The notes beneath the pieces were generated by a model. It was given only the letters and a program-made list of their open reading frames with translations, searched no databases and was not told the origin of the DNA. DNA of 64,000 bases, taken from NCBI GenBank assembly GCA_012932295.1, contig JAAONU010000001.1, positions 27,690,550 through 27,754,549 of the forward strand, in the 5' to 3' direction. The translations under genes and the position numbers were made by a program. Positions 14,101 to 29,100 of this stretch are shown piece by piece. This DNA comes from Cyclina sinensis. Lineage: Eukaryota > Mollusca > Bivalvia > Venerida > Veneridae. Positions within the stretch are counted from its first letter, which is position 1, and each line of letters begins with the position of its first letter.

Positions 14101-17100
14101 CATGATGAATACATAATGTTTGTAGCCAGATACTTAACAAATGGACAAACTAACCAGATTCTTTTAGTGTTAGTAGTGAGGATAATAAAATACAAAAAAT
14201 ATTTTTGAATTTCTTAGGTTCATGTTTGCTATTGCACTGGTCAGTGTAAGGTTGGAGATAAGTTATTTAGAAATTTAATACTGAAACTAACACATGTAAT
14301 TATGTTCACTAACAGATCAAGGTCTTTAGTTAATTTCTGCAGCCTTTAACATGAAATATTTTATAGTTATTTTTAGGTGTTTTTTTTTTTTTTTCCAGAA
14401 AAAAAAGCGTCCATCTACTGCAAAATACACCTGGGACATCCATGGTCGTAGACATGTCAGGGTAAAGGTAAGCATATATATATATATGAATTTTTTTGTG
14501 TGTGTTTACACAAAAGCTTCAGCATTTTGATTACAAAAAAGCTTCAGCAGAAGATAATTAGGAACTACTTTCACCTGAACTTCTTACTTAAAACTAAGGT
14601 TTAAGTGATGTTCAGGTTTTCAGTTTGCAAAACTGCCATTTTCATCTTGTCTTTAGTTTGCTGTAGTTTTTTTAAAGCAGATTGTTCGCATTTCTGGTTG
14701 AAGAATGTCTTAGGCAATTTATCTGTACAATTGGTCTTAAAGCGACTGACTCACATAATTTAGCTTAAAAATGTTTTTCTTTAAAATTAAGGAACAGTTA
14801 ATATAATATAGGAAAAACATAATTTTGTGCTTCTAAACGTTGTGAAAACAAAAGAAAAAAGAAAATTTGGTTTTAAAAGGAAACCCATGCCTTTCCGGTC
14901 AGTAAAATTAAGAGCTGCAAGCTAAACCACAGAACCTTGTTATTATCAAATGTCAAAATAAACAGTATACACTAAGTATCTACCCTGTGACTAATGGGGT
15001 AAAGTTTTCACCAATAAAACTTTATATTATTTGTTTCTCTTACAAAAAATGAGACAGAAACTTAGTTTAGATGTGTTCTTCACAATTACAACTAGAATTT
15101 CTATATGTATAAACATTTTCTTCTTTATGGATTGTTGGCCTATCTGTGAGTGAGTCGCTTTAAAGAAAGCATAAAAACATATCTTTTATATTGCTTATTG
15201 ATGATGTTTAAGTGTTAATCAGTATGCTTTGAGAAAGATAAAGGGGGAGAAACAAATCAAGAATCATAAAATTCCATGTTTCAGGAAGGAGAAACAAAAA
15301 AGCGTCCTCTGTCTGAGAAGTCACAAAGGGTACTTATGTGGCACTTATATTACTTCCACAACTTTCTTGCTTGTGTTTTTATGTCGCTTCACATTATCTT
15401 ATGTTTCACATTAACATTTATACCATTAAGTGTAAATCTTCAATTTACACACATATTTATGTTTTCCCCATCCCCCACATAGTGGGATGGGAGACATATT
15501 GTTTTTGTACTTTGTCTGTCTGTCTGTCTGTCTGTCTGCATGTTACAAAGTTTGTCTGTGCTTCTTCTCTAAGACTGCTGGATGGATTTCAGTGGAACTT
15601 GCTATGATATATTGGTACTAAGCCTAGATGAGCATATCATTGGCACTTTCTTGTTCAGTGATTTTCAGTGAAGTTATGGGCCTTGATTTGTTCAAATTTG
15701 AACACATATGGACATATCTCCATAACGACTTGTCTGATTTAAAAAAACATCTCAGGAATGAATGTTAGCAAGTGTAGTTACAGAAAAATTAACATGTTCT
15801 GGTCGGCTGATTTTTAGTGGAGTTTTGGGCTTTAGTTAGTCAAAATTTAACATCATATTGGCATATTGCCATAATCGCTTGTCTGATTTTGAAAAAGCTC
15901 CAGAGGAATGATTGTTAGCCAGTGTTGCAAGTTTAATTGATGTGTTCCAGTCAGTTTAGTGGACTTATGGGCCTTGATTTATCCAAATTTGAACACATAT
16001 TAGCATGTGTCCATAATTGCTTGTCTGATTAAAAAAAAATTCACAGGAATGATTGTTAGCAGGAATGATTGTTACAGGCAGGGCTCTTGATATTTGAAAT
16101 TTCCACCAGTCCGAGACCTCCCTGCTTGCTTTTGGAAAAATGTGAAAAAAAAAATGCCAAAAAACAATGTTAGTATGCCAATTATATGCCTTCCAGGCTT
16201 TTCTCTTATTAAAAAATATGAAAAATTTATCTTCACTGACAACTTAAATCAAATTAAGATGCTACTGTTCGTTGGTTTGTTGACATCACAAAAAAAAACA
16301 TTGTGTTGCAAATTGGCACTTTTGTGGCCCATAGGATTTTTTGTGTATAAAGTCCAGGTCACTAACTTGAAAGTCAAAATCATACTTTGCAGTCAAAAAG
16401 TGTAGCATTGCACATATGTGTATATTAAGCAGTCATGTCCGCTCTGTAACTTTGTCATGCATATTATGGTATTTTGAAGAACCTTATCACAGATTTTTGT
16501 TGTGTATAAAATCCTGGTAGCTGTCTTAAAGGTCAGGGTCAATACTGAAATGTATATTGAGACAACGTATTTCTAACAACTCCAGGTGCAAACCTCAAAG
16601 CTCAAAGTCAGATTTTGAGGTCATTAAGTGTAATTGTTTAGTGAGTATTAAGTGTTTTTTGATAATAAAAAATGATAGAAAATCTTGTGAGGAAGTGTGG
16701 AATACAAGACTTGTAATTCTACCTTGCTTACAAAGTTCTTACTTGATATTTTCTTGTTTCCTATTTGGTATTGTGGGGGTATTAATCACATTCACTGATA
16801 AACTTTAGTTTCTTATGCAGCTGTTTTTTCTCAGTCACTAAATCTTTACCATTTTATTGATATCAGCATTTTTTGGATTGCCTATGTCCATTCGTCTGTC
16901 AAGGACAGCTTCTCAGAAGCCACTAGTCCTCTTTCAACCTCACTTTACCAGAATATTCCCTGTCTGGTTCCCTTTCAGATTTGTGAAATTTACTAAGTTC
17001 CATGCTAAACTCTGGTTGTTCTGGCAATCTAATGGAAAAACTTCAAAGTTCTTCTCCTCAGTAACTTCATAGCTAATTTGAGAATAAGTTTTCAAAAATG

Positions 17101-20100
17101 TTGATTCTGTCATAAATTGTGAAATTTATTGTGATCTATGATAAAACATTGCTGCCATGGCAGGCATATTTTCATTAAAAGCTTATTTAGGGAAAGTAAA
17201 AATCTCCTTAGAAACTGCTGGCTCAGTTGAGAAAAAAATGGCACAAATCTTTTGGTGACTTACTCTATAAGTTTCAAAATTTATTGCAATCCAGTAAAAA
17301 AAGTATGGCTGCCAAGGGAGGGGCTCATTTTCATGTTATGTCTTTATTAGAAACATAAAAAATCTTCTCTTAAAAAACTGCTGGCTTGATTGGAAAACAA
17401 TCTGGCACAAATGTTCCTTGGGTGCTTGGCTGTTTTTGAAGGAAACACCAAGGAATTATTATAGCCCTCTTGTCATCTGCATCAGCGTGAGAATGTAAAA
17501 ACTTTGACATTTTCAAATATCTCTGCCATTACTTCACATACTCTCTTCTAACTCACACTTCCTCTGCAGAATGACACCCCACATAAATATCACAAGTAAT
17601 GTAACTATATCTTCTTTATTTTCAAAATTGTGCCCCATTTTCAACCTAGAAAATTCCTTAAAATTCTGTAAATTACATCTTTATTATTTCAGAACATTTC
17701 ATTTTTTTTCAGCCTTCAGCAACTTCTTTATCGTGACAAGCTACTGTAGTAGGACAAGTTACATAACTATGTCATCTTTATTTCTGGAATTATTCCCCTT
17801 TTTAATGTTGTGCATTGATTTAAAAAGTAATTTACCTTGTTAACACTCTACAGGTCACATTTAACATCCAGTCATTCAAAAAATTAGGTAGAATCTCTGT
17901 ATTGGTTATCTCTAGGTCAGGTTTGAAACTGGGTCATGTGGGGTCAAAATCTAGATCACCAGGCCAAATCGAAGGAAAAGCTTGTTAAAGCTTCAGAGAC
18001 CACATTATTTATCAAGACTTAAGAAAAGTTGCTCAGAATGTTTGCTTTGTTGATATCTCAGACCAGTAAGAAACTGTGTCTTGTAGGATCATAAACTAGA
18101 AACTGGGTCATGTAGGATCAGAAACTAGGTCACCAGGCCAGATCAAAGCAAAACCTTGTTAACATTCTATTGGTCACATTTTCTATGTGGTAATCACAAA
18201 CCTTAATTACTTAAACTAAACATTTGTCTTCAAGATTTTTAAGTTGAGTTAAAAGCTAACACATTGGTTCAAAAACTAGGTCATCAAAAAATCTTTGTCA
18301 GAATATTTGTCTTGATGATGTCTAAATTAAATTCTGAAGTGGGCCAGTTTGGAACTAAAAGTAAGTCACCAGGTCAAATCATACTTTCTGGTAAACCTGT
18401 TCGTTTTGTACTCCAAAGACATTATTTCTAAACAATGATTCTGATTTTTTTTCAGAATGTTTGTCTTGATATATCTAGGTCACAATCAAAAGTGGGTCAC
18501 ATGGGGTCAAAAAGTAGGTCACCATGCTATAACCACAGATGATGAAAATTTGTCAGAATGTTTGTCCTGATTATATCTAGGTGTTGTTAAGAAGTGGATC
18601 ATGAGGGGTCAAAAATGTAGGTCAGCATGCTTGATTAAATATTTTCTACTTTATCATCATCAAAATATTTTGTAATAATTTGGGTCATGTTTTAAAGTGG
18701 GTCATGCTGGTCAGAAAAGTAGATCATCATGCTGAATAGCCATAATTATATCTATTCAGTTTTAACTTTTTGTTATGATATTCTCTATTTCCACAGTAAC
18801 TGTTATCACAGAGAAATTGGTAGTTACTGGTTAGAAATCCAGGAAAACTGGTTAGGTGGACTGACCACAAAGATATGACCAAGAAGATGTTGAAATTGAT
18901 GTACCCCAAACAAACAATCAAACAATCCTTTTCACTCATCTTCAAGATCACATGATTTTTGTTTTTGCATGGAACATCATCTAGAGGTCCTGTACCAAGA
19001 TTATCATCCCTGCCCATAGGGATATATTGTTTTCTTGTTGTCAGTTTGGTTTCATAAATAGGTAACCAGTGGAGGAAATTAATTGAGACTCAGCTTAAAT
19101 ATGTATCATCAGTTTGGGAAGTTGCCAGCACAATGTTTGTTCGGATCAAATCAGTAACACCAAAATTAAGGCCTTTTGATTAATTTTTCATACAATATAA
19201 ATACTTATATAAGGAAAACTTAATCTTGTTACTCAATATGTATCATCGTAATAGGATGCTGCAGGCATGAAGTTTGTTCTGATCAGATTAGTAACATCAG
19301 AGTTATGGTCCTTCAATTAATTTTCTATACAAAAGGCTTGTGTAGAGGAAAATTTTTAAAAAATCTTTTTCTTTTCATGAAGCATTTATTTAGAACTTCC
19401 TAGGATTGTTCCTTCATTGAACTTCTTCTAGATTTATCCAAGCAGTTTCATTCTGTCCGAAACTGTGGTTGCTATGGTAACTAAATTGTAATCAAAGCTT
19501 TAAATCACTGAAAGACTGTTGTCTGGATAGGAGATGAAGGTTCATGCTGAGGTACACATTTTATTTTTGTATACATCCCTCTTTTTGGAATCAAGAGTGT
19601 CTTCTAATGAGCGGAATGTTGAATTTTGATGTACGTATTATCACTAATGGTAAGAATTCATGTATTAATTTTGTCTCTCTGCTCGCTCACTGATATATTT
19701 ATACTGACACATTATAATTATTATTACATCACATTACATCATAGTGTGCTGGTTAGTCTGTTGCCTTTAGAAGTACAGTATAGAATGTCTGTATGACTAT
19801 ATAATTTATATACGTTACTTTTTCAGCACAACACAGTTAATCTTTTTATTTTTCATAAACTCAGTGGCATAGAAACAGCAGGTTTGCCTATATTATTTTT
19901 ATAAAACAGTATTTTGGTTGTTGTGCTCAGTATCTCAGAATTCTAACATATTTTTCCACATTTATACTAAACACCTAACAAAAAGGCAAAGTACAAAGGA
20001 AGTCATCATGATGAAGCAAAAAATACCATGATTTATTTACTTTCAGATAGCATGTGTGACTATTTACCAATTACTAAATCATCCCTATATATGATCCGAG

Positions 20101-23100
20101 TATGTGGCTTAGCCAATGTTGGCTCATAAATATATCAATGTTAAAGTGGGTGTGTCTGTTGACAGTCTAAAAATCATGATATCATAAAAAAAGTTTATTT
20201 GATATCTAAAACTGTAGAGCCTACTGCAATGAAATTTGGTTCATTGCATTTCCATGTGGTCATGTGAAAAGAATAATTTTTATGAAAATTATGTCTCTGG
20301 AACCAGTAAAAGTCACACCTTTAGGGTCAAAAGATTTACAGAGTTTAATAGGAAAACATGCAAAATACTTCCTCTCAAAAATCACAAGGCCCAGGACTTA
20401 GATATCTTACATGTGACTTGGTCTGTGGTCTTTTAGAAAGATTATTTAATTATGCTTCTGTGATCTGAAATGACCATGCCCTGAGGTCCCAAGTTCTTAT
20501 ACCCCCAGCAAGCTTTGTTTACAGGGGAATATAGGATTCATCTTAGGGAAGGTAGGTTTGTCGGTCTGTTTGTTGGTTGGTCCATTGCAGAAATCTTGTG
20601 GTGCAAACTACTTCCACAGTTTTAGGATTATTGATTTGAAAGTTGGTGTGAATGTTCACCAATAATTGTAGATGTGTGTGATGTGTTTTTCATGCAGCCA
20701 TTGCCTGGTCTGTGGTTTACGGCCTGTCATAGCAAGATCTCGTGATGCAAACTGCATCCACATTTCTTAGAGAGTTGACTTAAAACTTGGTGTACCAATA
20801 AGAGTGTACATGTGCATGACATGTTTTTTATGCACACCAATGCCCACTTTGTGGTTTTACAGCCTGTCATAATAAAATCTTGTGACATGAACTACTTCCA
20901 CATCTCTAAGACTCTAGATTTGAAACTTGGACTGCATGTTCTCCAATAAGTGTAGATGTACATGGTACATTCTATGTTTCCCCTTTTCTTCTGACAAGGC
21001 GGTATTGTGGGGGTATTTATCACATTCATTGATAGTTTCAATTTTTGCATATGGATTTGAACACTGACCTTAGCGGACATTGACTTTGTTGTTTTGATGT
21101 ACTTACTGTTTTTGAAGCTTTGTAAAGTTTGACCAGATGCACAATTTTGCACATTTATTTTTTTCACCTCAACATTGGGTGAACTTACCTTGATTCCTTC
21201 ATTGGCCTTGCTGTCTTAACTGGTGGTATGCAGCTGAGTGATATACTGCCATCATGGCCGTCTTATTTATTATATTGATAATGGAATAAAACATTTCAGT
21301 TTGTCTTTTTTTCTTTTGTATTTCAGTCATATGATGATAGCTTTATACCTGACTGGTTATTGTAAGTATCTTTGATCTTTGATTTTATGTTAAAGATTTG
21401 TCAACAAACAAGTCATATTTTTGAAGTTGCCATGTAACTGGGTCAAAGATGATTCTTTTTAACTATAGCCTATTCATTAAAAAAGTGATAGTAAATTCTA
21501 CATCAGTCTTTTTGAATAATAGGCAATATGGATTGAAAGAACTGCTACATTTGTTTCTAAATACAGGCAAGAAGTTCTGAACCATCTGTCACAGTTGTGC
21601 TTGGTGTCTATCTGGTGACCATGCAATTGTATAAATTTCTTGTTCAAAATATGCCCCTGGGTCAAAATTGGCCTTACCTGGGGAGGGGGGTCAATTTATT
21701 TTACATAGGCATATTTTGGGAAAACTTTATAAAATCTTCTTGTCTGAAACCACTAGGCCTAGCACTTAGATATTTTGCTTGAAGCATCAGCTAGATGTCT
21801 TCTACCAAGTTTGTTGCAAATTCTGCCCCTTGGGTCAAAATGGGTCACTTGATTTTACATGGACTTATATAGGGAAAACTTTAAAAAGTCTTCTTGCCTG
21901 AAACCACAAAGCCAAGGGCTAAGATTTTTTGCATGGAACATTAGCTAGAGGTCCTCTACCAAGATTGTTTAAAATGAGCTCCTATGGTCATTAATGGCCT
22001 GGCCCTGGGGTCACCTGATTTTGCATAGGCTTATAAAGGGACTTAAAAATCTTCTTGTCTAAAACCACAAGGCCTAGAACTTAGATATTTTGCATAGAGC
22101 ATCAGCTAGAGATCATCCACCAATTTTGTTGAAAAATATAACCCTTGGATGAAAGCTGGCTCTACCCTGGGGTTAACTTGAATTCATATAGATTTATATA
22201 GGGAGAACCTTAAAAAGCTTCTTATGGTTGTTTCGAAGTATTCAGGTGATTGATCCAGGGCCATCATTGCTTGCTTCTTGAAAATGTTTTGACATCATTT
22301 CTCTCAAACGACATCATTTACCTTAACAGCTATTCCTACATGGCACAGGTCAACTTTGGATTTATTATAGAAAAAGATACCAGATTGATTTGTCACTCAA
22401 ATTCCAAGGTCAGAGATTTATGTAAACTTTACTGCTCCATTTCATTGATTTGTATGATTTTGCGAGGTATCAATTCAACGAATTTGCTTGTTTTTGTTAT
22501 AACAACCAGAGTTCCTGATAGAATTAAATTCTTTGAGTAACTTTGGTAGGGCTTCATGCAGAGAACAGCCCTGCCTAGTAGTTCAGGAGAAGATGTTAAT
22601 TAAAGGTAAAAATGGATAAAACATGACACACACCACACAGCGGACACAGGTCAATCACAAAAGCTAACCTTGAGCATATGCCCAGCTAAAAACAGAAAGA
22701 AACACTACAGAAAAATTATTTTGACTTTATATTTGTGAATTTTTCCTTTTTTTTCAGAAAACGGCAACAAGAAGAACCTCCAGCCAGAGCCAAGACACCA
22801 GAACCAAAACCATCACCTCGCCCCAAATCTGCTAAATACAGACAACGAGATCCAATACCTCCAGCCCCAAAACAAACAGTGATCAATGTACCAGAGCCAA
22901 GGACAGACAGAGAGGATGTGGCTGTCAATGAGGGGACACAGACAGCTGATACTGTAGGAATACAGACTGAGAAAAGCCTGCTTGAGGAATATGATCATGT
23001 ATGTTTGTAATCAGAGCTCCGGAAAACAGAATTTGTCGGTTTTTACTGAATTTCATTTGAGATTTGAAAATTTCCAGTGCCCTGTTTGTAATCGTTTGAA

Positions 23101-26100
23101 ATATGTTAGAGAAAAGAAAATTGTAAAGTTTGATTGGTTAAAGAGCATTGTGCTTTAAAAGTTAGACTAAACATATTCACTGTATTGATTGTGGAAATGA
23201 GTTCTTGAAAGTTATATCAAAAACCCTAAGTAACTGCTGACAGCAGTATTGTCCAATACTTGAACATGAAGGAGGAACATAGACAAAATGCATGATTAAC
23301 CCCATGACTCCTATGTTAGAGGTCTAATTCTCAACAGACAATACAGGAAGTTAGCTAGCAGAAGGTTATGGAAAAATCTACCCGAAACATGTGAATATTG
23401 GATAGAGATTTTTATCTTAAGTGCCTGCTTTATGTTTCAAATTTTTCTGCCAAATGTTGACCATTTAAATAGCTTTAAGTTTTGTTATTATATATCTATT
23501 AACATGATTTGTTACACTTCTGAAAGAAGTTAAGCTCATGAAGAACAGTACTGATGTAGAATACATACATTCTATTTAAGAATCAAACAAAATCTAATTT
23601 AGTGTTCTGATTTACCTGTTAAGTACATATTCAGTTAGCATAATATCTGAGTTTAATTTATGTTGAGATTAATTTTTCTTAATGATTAACATATCTAGAC
23701 TGAAGATGAGGTGAAGGATGGACCCTGGTGTGAGTACCAGCTGTATGTGAGGACTGGGGACCGTGTTGGGGCAGCAACAAAAGCTGATGTCAGGGTAACT
23801 TTATACGGAGAAAAGGGAAGAACGAAAGAAATGCTTCTTGATAAATCATCAAGAAATAAAGTCAAGTTTCAAAGAGGAAAGGTTAGTTTTACTTTAGAGT
23901 GTTTTGGTTGTGCTCAGTTCTAGAACAAGATGTGTCAGATTGTCCTTTTTGAACTCTGTTAACATCACATATGGATTGCAATGCAAGTAGGGACTAATGT
24001 TACCATTTTACCAAAGCCAGTTTGTAACCTTTGGTTTTATTGTATTTTGTCATTATAAACCAACAGGGCAGCAGTGAATCAAAATTATTGTATGAGCTAC
24101 ATAAGTCTGTTTTGCATTATAAGATTAAGAATATGCACACACCAACTTCCAACAAGGCCCATTCCTCAGATTTCAAAAGATACAGTCATACATGAAATGA
24201 GACTTTTTCTGTGAATATTCTGTGATATGACAGTCACTATGAATCTTTCTCACATTTAATGGAAAGAATATCCCCACATAATTATGTCTCCTCTACCATA
24301 TGTTGGGGAAGGTTTTGTTCATATTTCACATGTATATGTGTCTTAAAATCTACAGGTGCTTATGATCTTCTGTCAACTTTATGAGCATCTGTGTCTCACG
24401 GACAAATTTCTAGTTTTGTTATGTTAAAACTTAATTCCTTCGAACTTCATAGATTGGTTGCCCTTATTGAGGAAAATACGGCTGTTGTTTTTGGAGTCAA
24501 TAGATTAAAGGTCAAGGTCACCATCTCCTTGAATTTGATAACTGTTTCTGCTCATTAACTGGAGTACCATTTGATCTACCCCTTCAAACTTCATAATGTG
24601 GTTGATCATACTGAGTAGAAGACCCCTGTTGTTATTAGGGTCATTTAGTCAAAGGTCAAGGTCATGATCATCTTTAATTTGAAAATGGTTTCTGCTCAAT
24701 AACTCATGTTACCATTTGACCCACAGCTTTTAATCTTCAAAGAGTGGTTGCCTTTATTGGGTAGAAGAACCTCATTCTTTTTGATGTTAGTAGGTCAAGG
24801 TCACTGTCACCTTTAATTTGAAAACTGTTCAGTAACTTGAGTAATTTGATGTACAGCCTGCAAACTTCAAACTTTAAGGGGGACATACATGTCATTCTGA
24901 CATCTTTTGTTTCTCTTGTTTTTCTCTTGTTTTATTGATTGATAAGGCCTCCCCCAGCCCAACCTCATTTTGTTTTAGATTTCTTAATTTCTTTTTTTCA
25001 TTTCTTGAATTATTTATTAGTGAGCATGGTTATACCTACCCCATCCTGTGCCAACAGGGGTACTTACATTTGTATTCCCGTTTTTTTACATTTCTTAAAT
25101 ATTTAAGTGATTGGCTGTGGGTGCTACTAACTGTGCAAATAACTACTGCACATCTACCTCACTTTCCCCTGAAACTTGTGCTTTTTGACAAAGTCTTCAT
25201 GTTGGTCACAAAAATTGTGGCGGGCATATCTCCAAAAGTTTACAGCAATGTTTATCAGCATGTGGAGTTGTGCACCTGGGGCTTTGTTTTTGTAGAAGCC
25301 CACTTGACTTACTTAGAATCTGCCTTTCATCACATAATTGACTTTATAAATATCATAAAGCTGCTACATACATTCTATGCTTTTGTTTCCTGTAATTCTC
25401 CTGTGTCCATGTCCCAGTAACATGCAATAATAAGGCAAGGAGAATGGATGTATGGAGTGGAAGGACATATGTTTATTTATTTATTTATTTTTTTTAAACA
25501 ACTCTAGTTATGTCTCCCCCCAAAAATGGGGGAGACATATTGTTTTTCCCCCGGTTGTCCGTCCGTCTGTCTGTCCATCACAAAATCATGTCCGCTCTGT
25601 ATCTTCCAAAGCCCTTGAAGGATTTTTATGAAACTTGGGTCAGATGTTCACCTCATCAAGGCGACGTGCAGAACCCACTTTGCGAGTGTGGTGTCTCAAG
25701 GGCAAGGTCACACTTGGAGGTTAAATGTCAAATGCCACAAAATCGTGTCCGCTCTGTATCTTCCAAAGCCCTTGAAGGATTTTTATGAAACTTGGGTCAG
25801 ATGTTCACCTCATCAAGGCAACGTGCAGAACACACTTTGAGGGTGTGGTGTCTCAAGGTCAAGGTCACACTTGGAGGTTAAATGTCAAATGCCACAAAAT
25901 TGTGTCCGCTCTGTATCTTCAAAAGCCCTTGAAGGATTTTTATGAAACTTGGGTCAGATGTTCACCTCATCAAGGCGACATGCAGAACCCACTTTGCGGA
26001 TGTGGTGTCTCAAGGTCAAGGTCACACTTGGAGGTTAAATGTCAAATGCCACAAAATCGTGTCTGCTCTGTATCTTCAATAGCCCTTGAAGGATTTTTAT

Positions 26101-29100
26101 GAAACTTGGGTCAGATGTTCACCTCATCAAGGTGACGTGCAGAACCCACTTTGCGGGTGCGGTGTCTCAACGTCAAGGTCACACTTGGAGGTTAAATGTC
26201 AAATTTTACAATCGTCTGACTCAATACTACCTGCAGCAACTGGCTGGGGGGAGACATATGTTTTTGTTCAATCAAAAACCCATTTCTAGTGTTAAAATGT
26301 TTTTCGTTTCAATTTTGTATGTGAAGTAATTTATGCAACAATTTGATTTTTTAGGAGGATGTGTTCCTTGTCCCATCACACCATGTTGGAAAACTTCGTA
26401 AAATCAAAATTGGTCATGACAGAGCCGAACTCAGTAAGTACTCTTTATTGTTTTCATTTTACATATATTAGTACATTACTTCACATATTCTCTTCTTACT
26501 GGCAGTACTCTTCATAATAAAACCCCACATAAATACCACAAGTTATATAACTTAAACTTCTTTATTTTCAGAATTATGCCCTTTCTATTATAATCTGCAA
26601 TATCTTTATTAATACTCAACATATTTTTTTCACTTTTCCATTACTTCTTGATAGTGACAAGCTACAGTAGAAGGACAAGTTACATGACTCTGTCATCTTT
26701 ATTTCGTGAATTATCCCCTTTTTAAATTTGAACATTGATTAAAAAAAAGTTAAAATTTCCAATATCTTTCCTGTTACTGAATGTTCTAGTACCCCTGCCA
26801 AACTTTGTTTGCAGGGTTATATAGGAAACATCGTATGGTTGGTTGGTTTTTCAGTCAGTTGGTTGGTCATTTTGTCCATTGCAGAAATATTGTGATGCAA
26901 ACTACTTCCACATTCTTAGGACTATCAATTTGAAACTTGTTGTACATGTTCACCAATAAGTGTACATGTGGCTGATGCATTTGTAATGCAAGGCAATGTC
27001 AGCTCTGTGATTTAACTGCCTACCATAGCAAGTTCTTTTGGTGCAAGACTACTTTTCTATGACTATTGATTTGAACTTTGGTGATCATGTTATCCAATAA
27101 GTGCAGATGTGCTTGATGCATTTTTCATGCATGCTTATACCTGCTCTGTGGTTTAAAGGCCATCATAGCAAAATCCTGTGAATTGAACTACTTCCAGATT
27201 TCTATGACTATTGATATAAGACTTGATGTGCATGCTCAGCAGTAAGTGTAGATGTGCATGATACATTTTTTTATTCATGCCACTGCTCACTCTGCTATTT
27301 TAAGGCCCATCATATTAAAATCTGGTGGTGCAAACTGCTTCCACATTTCTAGGACTGTCAATTATTATTTTGGAAACAGAGTTTTTCTATCTTATGTCAC
27401 TTTCTGTCTGTCTGTCACAAAGTTTGTCTGTTTGATCCCAAAAACTGTTGGTTGGTTTTCAGCCTAGTTGAGCATTTCATCAGCATATTCAAATTCAGTG
27501 ATTTTCAGCAAAGTTGTGGTCTTTGATTTGTCAAATTTAAACACATTTTGGCTTATCTCCATAACAACTGGTCAGATATGAGTGATGGCCCTCTTGTTAC
27601 TGTTAATTTCACAGTTGTGTCTTCTGTTCCTGGATTCTTCCCCTTTGTTACAATTAGCATTCTTCATGGTAAATGACATGTTGGGGAAAACATATGTCTT
27701 TCTCAAAACAGTCTGTAGTTCAAATTATTAATCCCTGCCATGAAGCAGGAGGGGAAGTTGTCTGTTTTTTCTGTCCATCTGTCTATCTGTCCTTAACATT
27801 TTTGTTTCTGCTCCATATCTCCTGCATCCTTAACTGATTTTCTTGAGACTTGGGCCAGATGTTTAACTCAATGAGATGATTTGCAGAACTCATAGTCCAG
27901 CCATGTCAATTCAAGGTCAAGGTCACACTTGAAGGTCATTTGTTTAAGCCTTCCATTTTATGTTAGCTCAATACATCCTGTAACTTTGGTCAAATTTATC
28001 ACATATTGAGAAGATGTGCAGAATACATGGCCAAGCGTCTGTCTGTCTGTTTGTCTGTCCATCACATTTTCGTTTTGGCTTCAAATCTCCTATATCCTTG
28101 AACTGATTTTCTTGAAACTTGGGTCAAATTTTTAACTCATTTAGGCAATGTGCAGAATGCATAGTCAAGCCATGTCAGTTCAAGGTCAAGGTCATTTGTT
28201 TCAGCCTTCAGTTCTGTGTTGGCTAAATATATCCTGTATGTTTGAACTGTTTATTAGCTCACCTGAGCACATAGCCTCAGGGGCCACATGATTTCACATA
28301 GGCTTATATAGGGATAACTTTGAAAATCTTCTTCTCTGAAACCAGAAGGCATCTGGCTCAGATATTTAGTATGTAGCATTTTCTAGTGGACCTCTACCAA
28401 GTTTGTTCAAATCATGGCCCTTTTGTCTTAATTGGCCCTGCCCCAGCTGCAACATGATTTTACATAGCCTTATAGAGGGAAAACTGTAAAAATCTCCATA
28501 TCTGAAACGTCTGTGCCTTAGAGTCTGATATTTGCTATACAGGTCCATCTAAAGATGTTTCATATCATCCCCCTTGGAACATTCATGGCTCTGCCCCAGG
28601 GGTCACTTAATTTAATAAAGGCTTATATTGGGAAAACTTTGAAAATCTCCTATAAAACCACAAGGCCTTGGGCTTAGATATTTTTCATAGAGCTACATCT
28701 AGAGATCCTCTACCAAGATTTTTAGCTCACCTGTCACGTAGTGACAGAGTGAGCTTTTCTGATCACCTTTTGTCCGTCGTCCGTCCGTCCGTTAACAATT
28801 GGTTTGTTAACACTCTAGTGGTCACATTTTTGCCTCAATTGTCATGAAACTTGGTCAGGATGTTTGTCTCATTAATATCTCGGATGAGTTCGAACATGGG
28901 TTATCAGGGTTGGAAAACTAGGTCACAGAGCCCAAATATAGAAAAACCTTGTTAACACTCTAGAGGCTACTTTTTCAGTCCAAATATCCTGGAAATTTGT
29001 CAGAAATGTTCTAATAATGATTTCTAGCTCAAGTTTAAATATGGGTCATCTGGGTTCAAAAACTAGGTCACGGAGCCCAAAAATAGAAAAATCTTGTTAA

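Noticed and set aside
16094..16405. 103-codon + strand ORF
   Set aside because: Its middle matches noncoding repeat sequence at 51230–51330, and it has Lys-rich runs caused by poly-A stretches.
24935..25420. 161-codon + strand ORF, the longest in the window, rich in Phe/Leu
   Set aside because: It lies between PLAT exons 9 and 10. Parts of it (a TTTATCAGCATGTGGAGTTG then TGCACC segment) resemble the repeat at 36950–37180. Composition is that of translated AT-rich DNA, with no domain, and no splice sites connect it in frame with the gene.
25510..26263. CRISPR-like regular array
   Set aside because: Units of 157 bp are continuous tandem repeats without unique spacers, in a eukaryotic intron.
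25510..26329. Several overlapping + strand ORFs with the phrase MKLGSDVHLIK
   Set aside because: They follow the 157-bp repeat period, and their open frames come from unit conservation, not from protein selection.
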